64,000 bases of DNA from Halopseudomonas formosensis (GTDB lineage: Bacteria; Pseudomonadota; Gammaproteobacteria; Pseudomonadales; Pseudomonadaceae). Positions 17,244 to 25,374 of this stretch are shown here, piece after piece (within the stretch, counting starts at the first letter, position 1; every line of letters begins with the position of its first letter). A program made the position numbers and the translations under genes. The notes below the pieces were generated by a model. That model was not told the DNA's origin. It was given only the letters and a program-made list of their open reading frames with translations, and did no database searches. The stretch spans positions 496,001 to 560,000 of the forward strand of contig NZ_FOYD01000001.1 of the NCBI RefSeq assembly GCF_900115905.1, written 5' to 3'.

Positions 17244-19424
17244 ATGCAATCCAGGATACTTACCACCGGCACGCTGTTGGCCGCCACGCTGGTACTGGCT
17301 TCATGCAAGTTCGGTGGCAGCAGCAGCTCGTCATCGTCGGACGGCCCGCCGCAGGCGGGGCAACCGCCGAACATCCTGTTCGTGATCATGGATGATGTGG
17401 GTATCGACCAGTTCGAGTCCTTCGGTTATGGCGGAATGAAGCCGCCGTCGGTGCCGTCGATTGATGCCCTTGCCGACAACGGTCTGCGCTTCCGCAACGC
17501 CTGGGCAATGCCCGAGTGCTCGCCCAGTCGGGCCAGCTTCATGACCGGGTTGTATCCGATGCGGACCAATATTCAGCAGGCGATCGGCCCCAATGATCTG
17601 GCCAATTCACATGTCTCGCCCTACGTCATGACGGTACCCAAGGTGCTGGCTGCGGCGGGTTACGAGAGCGGCCTGTTCGGCAAGTTCCACCTCGGTGGGC
17701 CGGAGAACAACCCCGCCGGCATAGCCGCGCCGGCCGCGCTGGGCTGGGAGCACTTCAAGGGTTGGGGTGGGCTGCCGGCCTCGATTGATACCACCGCCGG
17801 CGGCGTCGGCGAGGAAGGCCAGTACGCCTGCGGTTTCGTGCCCCATGCGGCCCAGGGTGGCGCCCACTTCGGCGCCTGTTACATCCCGACGGGGGACGGT
17901 GGCGCCAGCTGCAGCGAAATCACCGGCGAGCCCGGCGGGGATTCGGCCGGTCTGCAATGCCTGACCCAGGGCGGCGTACTGGTGCCGGAGCAGAACTGCG
18001 AGTCCACTCCGCCGGCATACGTGAATTTCGAGCGGGAGAATGCTCATTACGTTTCCAGGCTGCTGGTGAACTGGGAAGACGACGTGCAGGAACTCAGCCT
18101 GTCGGACCCTCGCTCCCGTGGCTACCGCGCAACCATCGAGGTGGACACCACCATCGACTGGATCAAGTCGCAACCGGCTGACCAGCCGTGGATGGCGACC
18201 CTCAGCTTCAGCTCTGCCCATACGCCGCTGCAGCACCCGCCCCGCAGTCTGGTGCCCTCCGGTGCAGCTGATATCCTCACCGCCGACTGCAGCTCCGCGG
18301 CGCCGCTCAACCAGCGCAACGTCATGGACACCATGGTCGAGGCCCTGGACACCGAGCTGGGTCGACTGCTGGTGGAAACCGGGATCGCCTCCCGCGGGGA
18401 CGACGGCAGCCTGATCTACGATCCGGCCGCCAGCAATACGGTAGTGGTCGTGGTGGGGGACAATGGCTCCTTCGGGCCCACGGTCAAGCTCGGCTTCGAC
18501 CCGGGCCGGGCCAAGGGCACGGCCTATCAGACCGGCGTCTGGGTGCCCCTGGTGGTCTCCGGACCCATGGTCGAGCAGCCCAGCCGCAACGTCGAGCACA
18601 TGGTCAACGTCGTGGATCTGTTCAGCTTCTTTGCCGACGTGGCCGGGGTGGACCTGGAGCAGGCGGTACCCCAGGGTACTGATGCCGAGGAGATGTATTC
18701 CTACCTGACCGAGCCGGATCGCGACAGCGTTCGGGAGTTCAACTTCACCCAGGGCGGGCTGAATATCCTCGCCAACGATGCGGTGAACGGCCCCTGCGTG
18801 TTCAATGGCAACTTCTGTTCCCACACGCCCATGTCCGCCCAGGTATGCGCGGACAACAACGGGGTCTGGTGGGGGCAGGGGGCCAATGTCGGCGAGAACG
18901 GCGTGCTCAGGGAAGTCGACCATTGCTGGCAGGTCAACCAGGCCCTGTACGAGGATCAGGGCAGTGACTATCAGCCCATCGAGATGGGTCCGACCGTCTA
19001 CATGGCGATCCGGGATGACGAGTACAAGCTGGTGCTCAACGAGTCGATGGACTATGACATCGCCACCGACAGCGGCGTGCTGGTCAAGACCCGGGAGTTC
19101 TACCGCGTCGATCAGGCCGTACCCCAGCCGGCCCTGGACGGAGAAGGGGATGATCTGCTCAACCCCGAGCCCCGGCTCTCGCCCGCCGAGGAGCAGCGTC
19201 TGGCCGAACTGGAATACCAGCTCGAGCTGCTGCTGGCATCACAGAAGGCCTGTCCGGGTGACGGTAACGGCGACGGGGTGGTGGATCAGGAAGATATCGA
19301 CAACCACAGCCGGCTCGCTTCGCAGTGGGGTGGTTCCAGCCTCTATGACTTCAACCATGACGGCCTGACCGACGCCCAGGACCTGGCGATCATCCAGGCC
19401 AATCTGGGCGCCTGCCCGCAGTAG
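17244..19424 (+). CDS. Lipoprotein sulfatase with C-terminal dockerin-like calcium-binding repeat
   Basis: A 726-residue predicted lipoprotein: signal peptide with LASC lipobox (Cys21), a Gly/seven-Ser linker, then a type I sulfatase domain. PNILFVIMDDVG carries the first metal aspartates, and Cys92 in CSPSR is the formylglycine precursor. GKFHLG and VVGDNGSFGP complete the active-site framework. The last ~55 residues hold two loops, DGNGDGVVDQEDI and DFNHDGLTDAQDL, typical of type I dockerin/EF-hand repeats. A maturation enzyme is needed for the Cys-type site and is not in the window. Start chosen at 17244; the upstream in-frame extension lacks a signal peptide. It likely cleaves sulfate esters outside the cytoplasm. 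Confidence 0.88.
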   Translation: MQSRILTTGTLLAATLVLASCKFGGSSSSSSSDGPPQAGQPPNILFVIMDDVGIDQFESFGYGGMKPPSVPSIDALADNGLRFRNAWAMPECSPSRASFMTGLYPMRTNIQQAIGPNDLANSHVSPYVMTVPKVLAAAGYESGLFGKFHLGGPENNPAGIAAPAALGWEHFKGWGGLPASIDTTAGGVGEEGQYACGFVPHAAQGGAHFGACYIPTGDGGASCSEITGEPGGDSAGLQCLTQGGVLVPEQNCESTPPAYVNFERENAHYVSRLLVNWEDDVQELSLSDPRSRGYRATIEVDTTIDWIKSQPADQPWMATLSFSSAHTPLQHPPRSLVPSGAADILTADCSSAAPLNQRNVMDTMVEALDTELGRLLVETGIASRGDDGSLIYDPAASNTVVVVVGDNGSFGPTVKLGFDPGRAKGTAYQTGVWVPLVVSGPMVEQPSRNVEHMVNVVDLFSFFADVAGVDLEQAVPQGTDAEEMYSYLTEPDRDSVREFNFTQGGLNILANDAVNGPCVFNGNFCSHTPMSAQVCADNNGVWWGQGANVGENGVLREVDHCWQVNQALYEDQGSDYQPIEMGPTVYMAIRDDEYKLVLNESMDYDIATDSGVLVKTREFYRVDQAVPQPALDGEGDDLLNPEPRLSPAEEQRLAELEYQLELLLASQKACPGDGNGDGVVDQEDIDNHSRLASQWGGSSLYDFNHDGLTDAQDLAIIQANLGACPQ

Positions 19425-19439
19425 TATCGCGGTACCACA

Positions 19440-19465
19440 GCTGGCGCCCCGCCCGGGGCGCCAGC
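19440..19465. terminator. Strong hairpin between convergent sulfatase and CoA-transferase genes
   Basis: Perfect 11-base stem GCTGGCGCCCC / GGGGCGCCAGC with a 4-base loop in the 46-base gap between convergent stops. No clear T-run on either side. Confidence 0.5.
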
Positions 19466-19470
19466 GCTGT

Positions 19471-20967
19471 TCAGCCGGCAGCCAGCATGTGGCCGAACTC
19501 TTCCAGGTTCAGGTGCCACTCCACCGCTTCGCGCAACAGATGCGGTGTGTGCCCGCCCCGGGCACAGGCCCGCTCGAAATAATCACTCAGCGCTTCCCGG
19601 TATTGCGGATCGGCACAGTTGTCGATGATCACCCGCGCCCGTTCCCGCGGGGCCAGGCCGCGCAGGTCGGCCAGTCCGTGCTCGGTCACCAGGATGTCCA
19701 CATCATGCTCGGTATGGTCAACATGGCTGACCATGGGCACCACGCTGGAGATGGCGCCGCCCTTGGCAATGGATTTGGTGACGAAGATCGCCAGATTGGC
19801 GTTGCGGGCGAAGTCCCCCGAGCCGCCGATGCCGTTCATCATGCGGGTACCGCAGACGTGGGTGGAGTTGACGTTACCGTAGATGTCGAACTCCAGCGCG
19901 GTATTGATGCCGATGATGCCCAGCCGGCGCACCAGCTCCGGATGGTTGGACATCTCCTGCGGGCGCAGCACCAGTTTGTCCCGGTACCTGTCCAGATTGC
20001 CGAACACCCGCTCGTTGCAGCGGCCGGACAGGGTGATGGAGCAGCCCGAGGCGAACTTCATCTTGCCGGCATCGATGAGTTCGAAGGTGCAGTCCTGCAG
20101 CACCTCCGAGTACATCACCAGATCCTCGAAGGGGGAGTTGATCAGGCCGCATAGAACCGCATTGGCAATATTGCCGATGCCGGCCTGCAGCGGACCCAGG
20201 TTGTTCGGCAGGCGGCCTGCCGTGACCTCGCGTTCGAAGAAGGCGATCAGGTGGTCGGCAATGGCCTGGGTTTCCTCATCCGGCGGGGTGACCGTGGAAT
20301 GGGAGTCGGGCTGATCGGTAATCACGATCGCGGCGATCTTGGCCGGGTCCAGCGGAATCGCGGTGCTGCCGATGCGCTGTTCCGAACTGACCAGGGGGAT
20401 GGGTGTGCGGGTCGGACGGTAGGTCGGGATATAGATATCGTGCAGCCCTTCCAGATCCGGGTTGTGGGCCAGGTTGATTTCCACCACCACCTGTTTGGCG
20501 AAGATGGCGAAACTGGCTGAGTTGCCTACCGAGGTGGTCGGGACAATATGGCCTTCCTCGGTGATGGCCACGGCTTCGATGATGGCGATGTCCGGCAGCT
20601 TGAGCTGGTGATTGCGCATCTGCTCCACGGTATCGGACAGGTGCTGGTCGATGAACATGACCTCACCCTGGTTGATCGCCCGGCGCAGGGTCGCATCCAC
20701 CTGAAAGGGCATGCGCCGTGCCAGTACGCCGGCTTCGGTCATCTGGCGGTCCAGGTCGTTGCCCAGGCTGGCACCGGTCAGCAGGTCGATCTTCAGCGGC
20801 TGCTCCCGGGCCCGGTCGACCAGCGCCAGGGGGACCGCCTTGGCTTCCCCGGCACGGGTGAACCCGCTCATGCCGACGGTCATGCCATCTTCGATCAACA
20901 GTGCTGCCTGTGCCGCGCTCATGACCTTGTCATGCAGCGCCGGCATGCGAATACGATTTCTGTACAT
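19471..20967 (-). CDS. Acetyl-CoA hydrolase / succinyl-CoA:acetate CoA-transferase
   Basis: A 498-residue family I CoA-transferase. It probably moves CoA from succinyl-CoA (or another acyl-CoA) to acetate. The thioester-forming glutamate is Glu288 in MYSEVLQD, and the downstream glycine-rich GGSGDFARNA and late TEHGLADLRG segments match the acetyl-CoA hydrolase/transferase family at full length. It would let the cell activate acetate without ATP, complementing the acetate permease genes at 46-48 kb. Start uncertain: the ribosome site before 20967 is weak and an internal Met lies seven codons on. Other acyl groups (propionate, butyrate) are possible substrates. Confidence 0.88.
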   Translation of the reverse strand: MYRNRIRMPALHDKVMSAAQAALLIEDGMTVGMSGFTRAGEAKAVPLALVDRAREQPLKIDLLTGASLGNDLDRQMTEAGVLARRMPFQVDATLRRAINQGEVMFIDQHLSDTVEQMRNHQLKLPDIAIIEAVAITEEGHIVPTTSVGNSASFAIFAKQVVVEINLAHNPDLEGLHDIYIPTYRPTRTPIPLVSSEQRIGSTAIPLDPAKIAAIVITDQPDSHSTVTPPDEETQAIADHLIAFFEREVTAGRLPNNLGPLQAGIGNIANAVLCGLINSPFEDLVMYSEVLQDCTFELIDAGKMKFASGCSITLSGRCNERVFGNLDRYRDKLVLRPQEMSNHPELVRRLGIIGINTALEFDIYGNVNSTHVCGTRMMNGIGGSGDFARNANLAIFVTKSIAKGGAISSVVPMVSHVDHTEHDVDILVTEHGLADLRGLAPRERARVIIDNCADPQYREALSDYFERACARGGHTPHLLREAVEWHLNLEEFGHMLAAG

Positions 20968-21078
20968 GGGACTGACACCAGATTGATTTGGAACCCGGGC
21001 AGTCTAGAGGCGCCTGCGCAGCGTTGGGCACTGGACCATGGTCTAACAGCGACCCCCGGGTCATGCCTGCTCGCAGGC

Positions 21079-21945
21079 TCAGCGCAGGCCGTCGGGCCAG
21101 CTGCAGTGGGAGGAATCGATCACCCAGCCCTGCTGGGGGGCGAAGGCCTCGCTGAGCAGCAGGTGCTCGGGTTGCTGTTCGACAAGTTCGCCCCGTTCCA
21201 GGGTGAACAGGCGGCCGCTGGCGGTGCCGTCGATCAGTTCAGCCAGATAGAGATCGGGCTGCTTGGGGTCAAGCCGGGCGATGAGTTCGCCACTGTGCTG
21301 GTCCAGGCTCTCGTCGGCGTGCAGGGCGCTCAGATCCGGACAGGGCGGGGCGGTCAGACGCATCTGGTAGACCAGCTGCAGAGAGTTGGTGGGCAGGTGC
21401 ACATAGGCCCTCGGGCGCTCCAGCAGGTTCAGTTCCCGGCAGATGACCGCCCGAGTGGCGCTCTGGTATGGCGACAGGCTGTACCAGCGGTTCGGATCAG
21501 GGGGCAGGTTCTCGGCGTAGGGGGTCGGCAGCCAGACTTCCTGATAGCGACCATTGAGCCAGCCATGGCGGGTTTCCAGCAGCAGTTCCTCGGCCAGCTC
21601 GGTCATCAGGGTCAGCAGCGGCAGACGCAGCTCGTGGGCGGGAACGTAGCCCGACAGCAGCTTGAGCACCTCATCGCCCCGGTCCGGTCGACGCTGGCGG
21701 ACCAGCAATCGGAAATCGCGCTGCTGCCAGGTGAACAGGATATCGGCGGACACCCCCAGATTGGCCACCGTCAGTTCGAAGCACTCGGGGTCATCCACCT
21801 GCACCGGCTGGCGCAGGGCGAGCATGTCGTCGAAGCTCAGCGGATTGCCCACCGGGGTATAGCGCAGCAGTTCAGGTCCGGCCTGAACATGCAGCGCCTG
21901 AGTCTTGAAGGCGATGGGACTTCTGCGGGCTATGACTCTGCTCAT
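21079..21945 (-). CDS. Conserved Pseudomonas protein of unknown function with a Nudix-box-like segment
   Basis: A 288-residue soluble protein. I recognise it as a family conserved in Pseudomonas, sometimes labelled metal ABC transporter ATPase, a name the sequence does not support: there is no P-loop or ABC signature. The stretch GYVPAHE, then nine residues, then TELAEEL resembles a Nudix box (Gx5E ... EUxEE) with two extra residues between the halves and Thr for the Arg. A degenerate Nudix fold is therefore possible. GGAGG precedes the start. It is upstream of the aldo/keto reductase on the opposite side of a 53-base gap, same strand, so it may be the last gene of an operon with the two oxidoreductases. 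Confidence 0.7.
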   Translation of the reverse strand: MSRVIARRSPIAFKTQALHVQAGPELLRYTPVGNPLSFDDMLALRQPVQVDDPECFELTVANLGVSADILFTWQQRDFRLLVRQRRPDRGDEVLKLLSGYVPAHELRLPLLTLMTELAEELLLETRHGWLNGRYQEVWLPTPYAENLPPDPNRWYSLSPYQSATRAVICRELNLLERPRAYVHLPTNSLQLVYQMRLTAPPCPDLSALHADESLDQHSGELIARLDPKQPDLYLAELIDGTASGRLFTLERGELVEQQPEHLLLSEAFAPQQGWVIDSSHCSWPDGLR

Positions 21946-21998
21946 GCTGCCTCCGTTGGGGTTGCCGCCGGTACAGCTGCGCAGTGGCCCGCAAGGGG

Positions 21999-22814
21999 TC
22001 AGTCCGCAGTACCGGCGGTCCGGCGTTCGAGAATGCCGGCTACTGTTGTCACGTTCTGCCGCAAATGCAGCGGGTTGATGGTGCCTATGATGGCGCTGCT
22101 GACCGCCGGGTGGCTGAATACCAGCTCGAAGCCGGCGGTGAGCGGGTCCTCACCTTCCAGGCAGATGTGCCCGCTGGCCAGCGCCTTTTTCACCAGGATG
22201 CCCTTGCCGTGGTCCGCAGCGTAATCCAGAACCGGACGCTCGGCCTGCTCGCGCAGGTTCCAGGTGACCATGGCGCAGTCGCCGTCGCGCAGGGCCTGAA
22301 CGCCACCGGCCACTGTCTTGCCGGAGAAGCCGAAGGCGCGGATCAGACCCTCCTGTTTCAACTGTTGTAGTGCAGGATAGACCTCATCTTCCAGCACTGT
22401 CAGGTCGTCGCCACTGGAGTGCACCAGCACCAGATCCAGATAGTCTGTGTGCAGGCGTTGCAGCGAACGCTGGACCGAGAAACGGGTATGGGCGGCGCTG
22501 AAATCGAACCGGGACTGACCGTCGACGAACTCCTCGCCAACCTTGGTGCACAGCACCCAGTCCTGACGCTGGCCCTGCAACAGCGGGCCGAGGCGTTCTT
22601 CGCTGGTACCGTAGGCCGGGGCCGTATCCAGCAGGTTGATGCCCAGCTCCCTGGCCAGCGCCAGCAGGTCGCGGACCTGCCGGTCGTCCGGCAGCTCGAA
22701 GCCGCTGGGATACTTGACCCCCTGGTTGCGGCCGATCTTGACGGTGCCCAGCCCCAGGGGTGAAACCTGCAGGCCGGTATTGCCCAGCGGGCGGTGCAGA
22801 TGTGCCAGAGTCAT
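21999..22814 (-). CDS. Aldo/keto reductase
   Basis: A 271-residue TIM-barrel NADPH oxidoreductase of the YajO/YdhF-like kind: LGNTGLQVSPLGLGTVKIGR at the N-terminus, the catalytic Asp/Tyr region LLDTAPAYGTSEERLGP, and the C-terminal GTINPLHLRQN cofactor segment. The start at 22814 shares its A with the TGA stop of the FAD oxidoreductase upstream (TGATG), so translation is coupled; a start six codons earlier is possible but lacks a ribosome site. Substrate unknown. This pair is conserved in order in Pseudomonas. Confidence 0.88.
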   Translation of the reverse strand: MTLAHLHRPLGNTGLQVSPLGLGTVKIGRNQGVKYPSGFELPDDRQVRDLLALARELGINLLDTAPAYGTSEERLGPLLQGQRQDWVLCTKVGEEFVDGQSRFDFSAAHTRFSVQRSLQRLHTDYLDLVLVHSSGDDLTVLEDEVYPALQQLKQEGLIRAFGFSGKTVAGGVQALRDGDCAMVTWNLREQAERPVLDYAADHGKGILVKKALASGHICLEGEDPLTAGFELVFSHPAVSSAIIGTINPLHLRQNVTTVAGILERRTAGTAD

Positions 22815-23980
22815 CAGAACAGGGTATCCCATACCGGAGTGGCGACCGGGGGCGTCGGCATTGCCGGCTCCGGTTGCGCCTGCTGTGGGTGGATCTGCTG
22901 GCGTTGCAGCTCGGCCATGACCCTGTCACTCAGGTCAGGGGCCAGCGCCAGTTTGGTGGGCCAGCAGACCAGGGTATTGCCGACCGGCTGCACGTGGGCA
23001 TTGTCCGGGCGCACCAGGCCGCTCTGCGCCGGTTCGGCGCGGGTGACCGGCAGCGTCCTCCACTGGCAGTCGCTCAGGTCGACCCAGGGCAGCAGCTCGG
23101 CCAGTTCGGCGCGAGCCCGCTCGATCAGGCGGTCGGCGGGCATGTCGGTGCCCTGTTCCGCCAGATCCCCGCCCAGGTACCAGCACCACTGGCCATCGGC
23201 GCAGGGGTGGGTGGTAACGGTCAGGCGCGGCTTCGGACTGTTGCCCAGACAGTGGGCGAACAGCTGCGGCAGCCCGGGCCCCTTGACCAGCACCATCTGC
23301 AGCGGGCGTCGCTGCATCGCCGGCTGACGCAGCCCGGCCATGTTCAACAGGGCCTCGTTGCCCTCACCGGCGGCCAGCACGTAGCGCCGGGCGAGCACCT
23401 GTCGGCCGCCGACCTGCAGGCTGCGGATACCCTCATCGCCACCGTCGAGCTGCGGCTGGCCCTGTACCAGGGTGCCCTCGCCCAGCTGTGCCAGGCGGCG
23501 GACCACATCAGGCACATCCAGCACCAGCTCGCCCAGGCGGTAGACCTTGCCCCTGAATGCGGGGTCGGTGAAGACCGCGGGCAGATCACGGCCCTTGATG
23601 CTGTCGACCCGGCCACGCAGCGCCTTGCTGGCGAAGAACCCGGCCAGATTGCTGATCAGATTGCCCGGTGACCACAGGTAGTGATGCTGTGACAGTACCC
23701 GCACCTGGCGCAGGTCCAGCTCGCCGCTGCCATCCAGACAGGCGCGCCAGCGGGCGGGCATGCCGGCGATGGCCTCGGCTGCCGTGGTCAGCTTGCCGTG
23801 CAGCGCGTACTTGGTGCCGCCATGGATGATGCCCTGCGACTTGGTGCTCTGGCCGCCACCGAGGGCGGCAGGCTCGATCAGCAGGGTGCTGAAGCCCTGC
23901 TGGCGCAGCCGCGCATTGAGCCAGAGTCCGGCGATGCCGCCACCGAGAATACAGATATCAACATGCAGGGGTGTGCTCAT
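22814..23980 (-). CDS. FAD-dependent oxidoreductase (DAO family)
   Basis: A 388-residue protein with an N-terminal Rossmann FAD fold (DICILGGGIAGLWLNARL) and a DadA/GlpD-like body ending in a LVCWPTKLALAPDL segment. It probably oxidises an amino or hydroxy acid, but nothing in the sequence names the substrate. GGGAG five bases before 23980 fixes the start. Translationally coupled to the aldo/keto reductase. It is divergent from waaA, the arrangement I recall from P. aeruginosa. Confidence 0.85.
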   Translation of the reverse strand: MSTPLHVDICILGGGIAGLWLNARLRQQGFSTLLIEPAALGGGQSTKSQGIIHGGTKYALHGKLTTAAEAIAGMPARWRACLDGSGELDLRQVRVLSQHHYLWSPGNLISNLAGFFASKALRGRVDSIKGRDLPAVFTDPAFRGKVYRLGELVLDVPDVVRRLAQLGEGTLVQGQPQLDGGDEGIRSLQVGGRQVLARRYVLAAGEGNEALLNMAGLRQPAMQRRPLQMVLVKGPGLPQLFAHCLGNSPKPRLTVTTHPCADGQWCWYLGGDLAEQGTDMPADRLIERARAELAELLPWVDLSDCQWRTLPVTRAEPAQSGLVRPDNAHVQPVGNTLVCWPTKLALAPDLSDRVMAELQRQQIHPQQAQPEPAMPTPPVATPVWDTLF

Positions 23981-24114
23981 GGGCTCCCAGAACTGACCGA
24001 GGAAAGGGTCTGTAGTATAGCCGCGGGCCGCCTGGAAGGTCACTTCGATCTCCGGCTCCGGCCCGAGACAGCCGGTTCTGCTACTCTATGCGCGGCCCTG
24101 ATCTGGAGAAGTGC

Positions 24115-25371
24115 ATGCCCCGTTTTTTCTACAGTCTGATTTTCCTGCTGTGCCTGCCGTTGATCCTGCTGCGATTGCTGTACCGCGCCTGGCGCGCACC
24201 GGCCTATGCCCGGCGCTGGGCCGAGCGCTTTGCCCTGGGCGGGGATCTGCGTGCCGGCGGCATCTGGGTGCATGCGGTCTCCGTCGGCGAGTCCATTGCC
24301 GCCGCGCCTATGGTCCGCGAGCTGCTCGCCCGACACCCCGAGCTGCCGGTGACCATGACCTGCATGACCCCCACCGGATCGGAGCAGATCCGCAAGCTGT
24401 TCGGCGACCGGGTCGGGCACGCCTACCTGCCCTATGATCTGCCCTGGCTGCAGCGCCGTCTGATCCGGCGCCTGGCCCCCCGGGTGGCGATCATCATGGA
24501 AACCGAACTGTGGCCGAATCTGGTCGCCGAGTGTCGCCGGGCCGGCGTGCCCGTGGTGCTGGCCAATGCACGGCTCTCCGAGCGTTCGGCCCGCGGCTAC
24601 CGGCGCGTTTTGCCGCTGGTGCGCCCCATGTTCGCGGCGCTGGACTGGGTGGCCGTGCAAAGCGCCGCCGAGGCCCAGCGCTTTGCTGCCCTGGGGGTGC
24701 GCGACACGGCGATGACGGTGACCGGCAGCATCAAGTTCGATCTCAAGCCGTCTCCTGCGGTAATCGAGGCCGCCGCGCAATGGCGCGCCGGTTGGGGGCA
24801 GCGCCCGGTGTGGATCGCCGCCAGTACCCATGCCGGCGAAGACGAGCCGGTGCTGCAGGCGCACCGGCAACTGCTGGAGCGCCATCCCCGGGCGCTGCTG
24901 ATCCTGGTGCCGAGGCATCCGGAACGCTTCGATGGGGTGGCGCGGCTGGTGCAGCAGAGCGGCCTGTCTCTGGTGCGGCGCAGCAGTGGTGCGCAGCCGG
25001 GGGAGGCCGATCAGGTGTTTCTCGGCGACAGCATGGGCGAGCTGATGCAGTTCTATGCCTGCGCCGACCTGGCCTTCGTCGGCGGGTCGCTTATCCCCGG
25101 GGGCGGACACAATTATCTCGAGCCGGCGGCCCTGGGTCTGCCGGTACTGTCCGGTCCGCACCGGTTCAATTTTGCCGAGATCAGCCAGCTGCTGGAGCAG
25201 GCCGGGGCGCTGGTCGAGGTGGCGGATGCCGCAGCGATGGTGGCGCAGGTGCAGGCCTGGCTGGATGACGAGGTTGCCCGGGAGCGGGCAGGTGAGGCGG
25301 GCCGGAAGGTGGTGGAGGCCAACCAGGGCGCCCTGGAGCAGCTGCTGCAGGGCATCACCCGGTTGCTCTGA
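24115..25371 (+). CDS. waaA: 3-deoxy-D-manno-octulosonic acid (Kdo) transferase
   Basis: A 418-residue GT30 glycosyltransferase that adds Kdo to lipid IVA at the inner membrane during LPS core assembly. One N-terminal anchor helix (FFYSLIFLLCLPLILLRLL) precedes WVHAVSVGES (catalytic Glu), the METELWPN motif, and the nucleotide-sugar half with PRHPERF and GGHNYLEPAALG. Start at 24115 with GGAG six bases upstream. It ends 3 bases before the convergent tolC stop. Confidence 0.95.
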   Translation: MPRFFYSLIFLLCLPLILLRLLYRAWRAPAYARRWAERFALGGDLRAGGIWVHAVSVGESIAAAPMVRELLARHPELPVTMTCMTPTGSEQIRKLFGDRVGHAYLPYDLPWLQRRLIRRLAPRVAIIMETELWPNLVAECRRAGVPVVLANARLSERSARGYRRVLPLVRPMFAALDWVAVQSAAEAQRFAALGVRDTAMTVTGSIKFDLKPSPAVIEAAAQWRAGWGQRPVWIAASTHAGEDEPVLQAHRQLLERHPRALLILVPRHPERFDGVARLVQQSGLSLVRRSSGAQPGEADQVFLGDSMGELMQFYACADLAFVGGSLIPGGGHNYLEPAALGLPVLSGPHRFNFAEISQLLEQAGALVEVADAAAMVAQVQAWLDDEVARERAGEAGRKVVEANQGALEQLLQGITRLL

Positions 25372-25374
25372 TCC

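Noticed and set aside
21079-21945. ABC transporter ATPase, as this family is sometimes named
   Set aside because: No Walker A, Walker B or ABC signature motif in the sequence.
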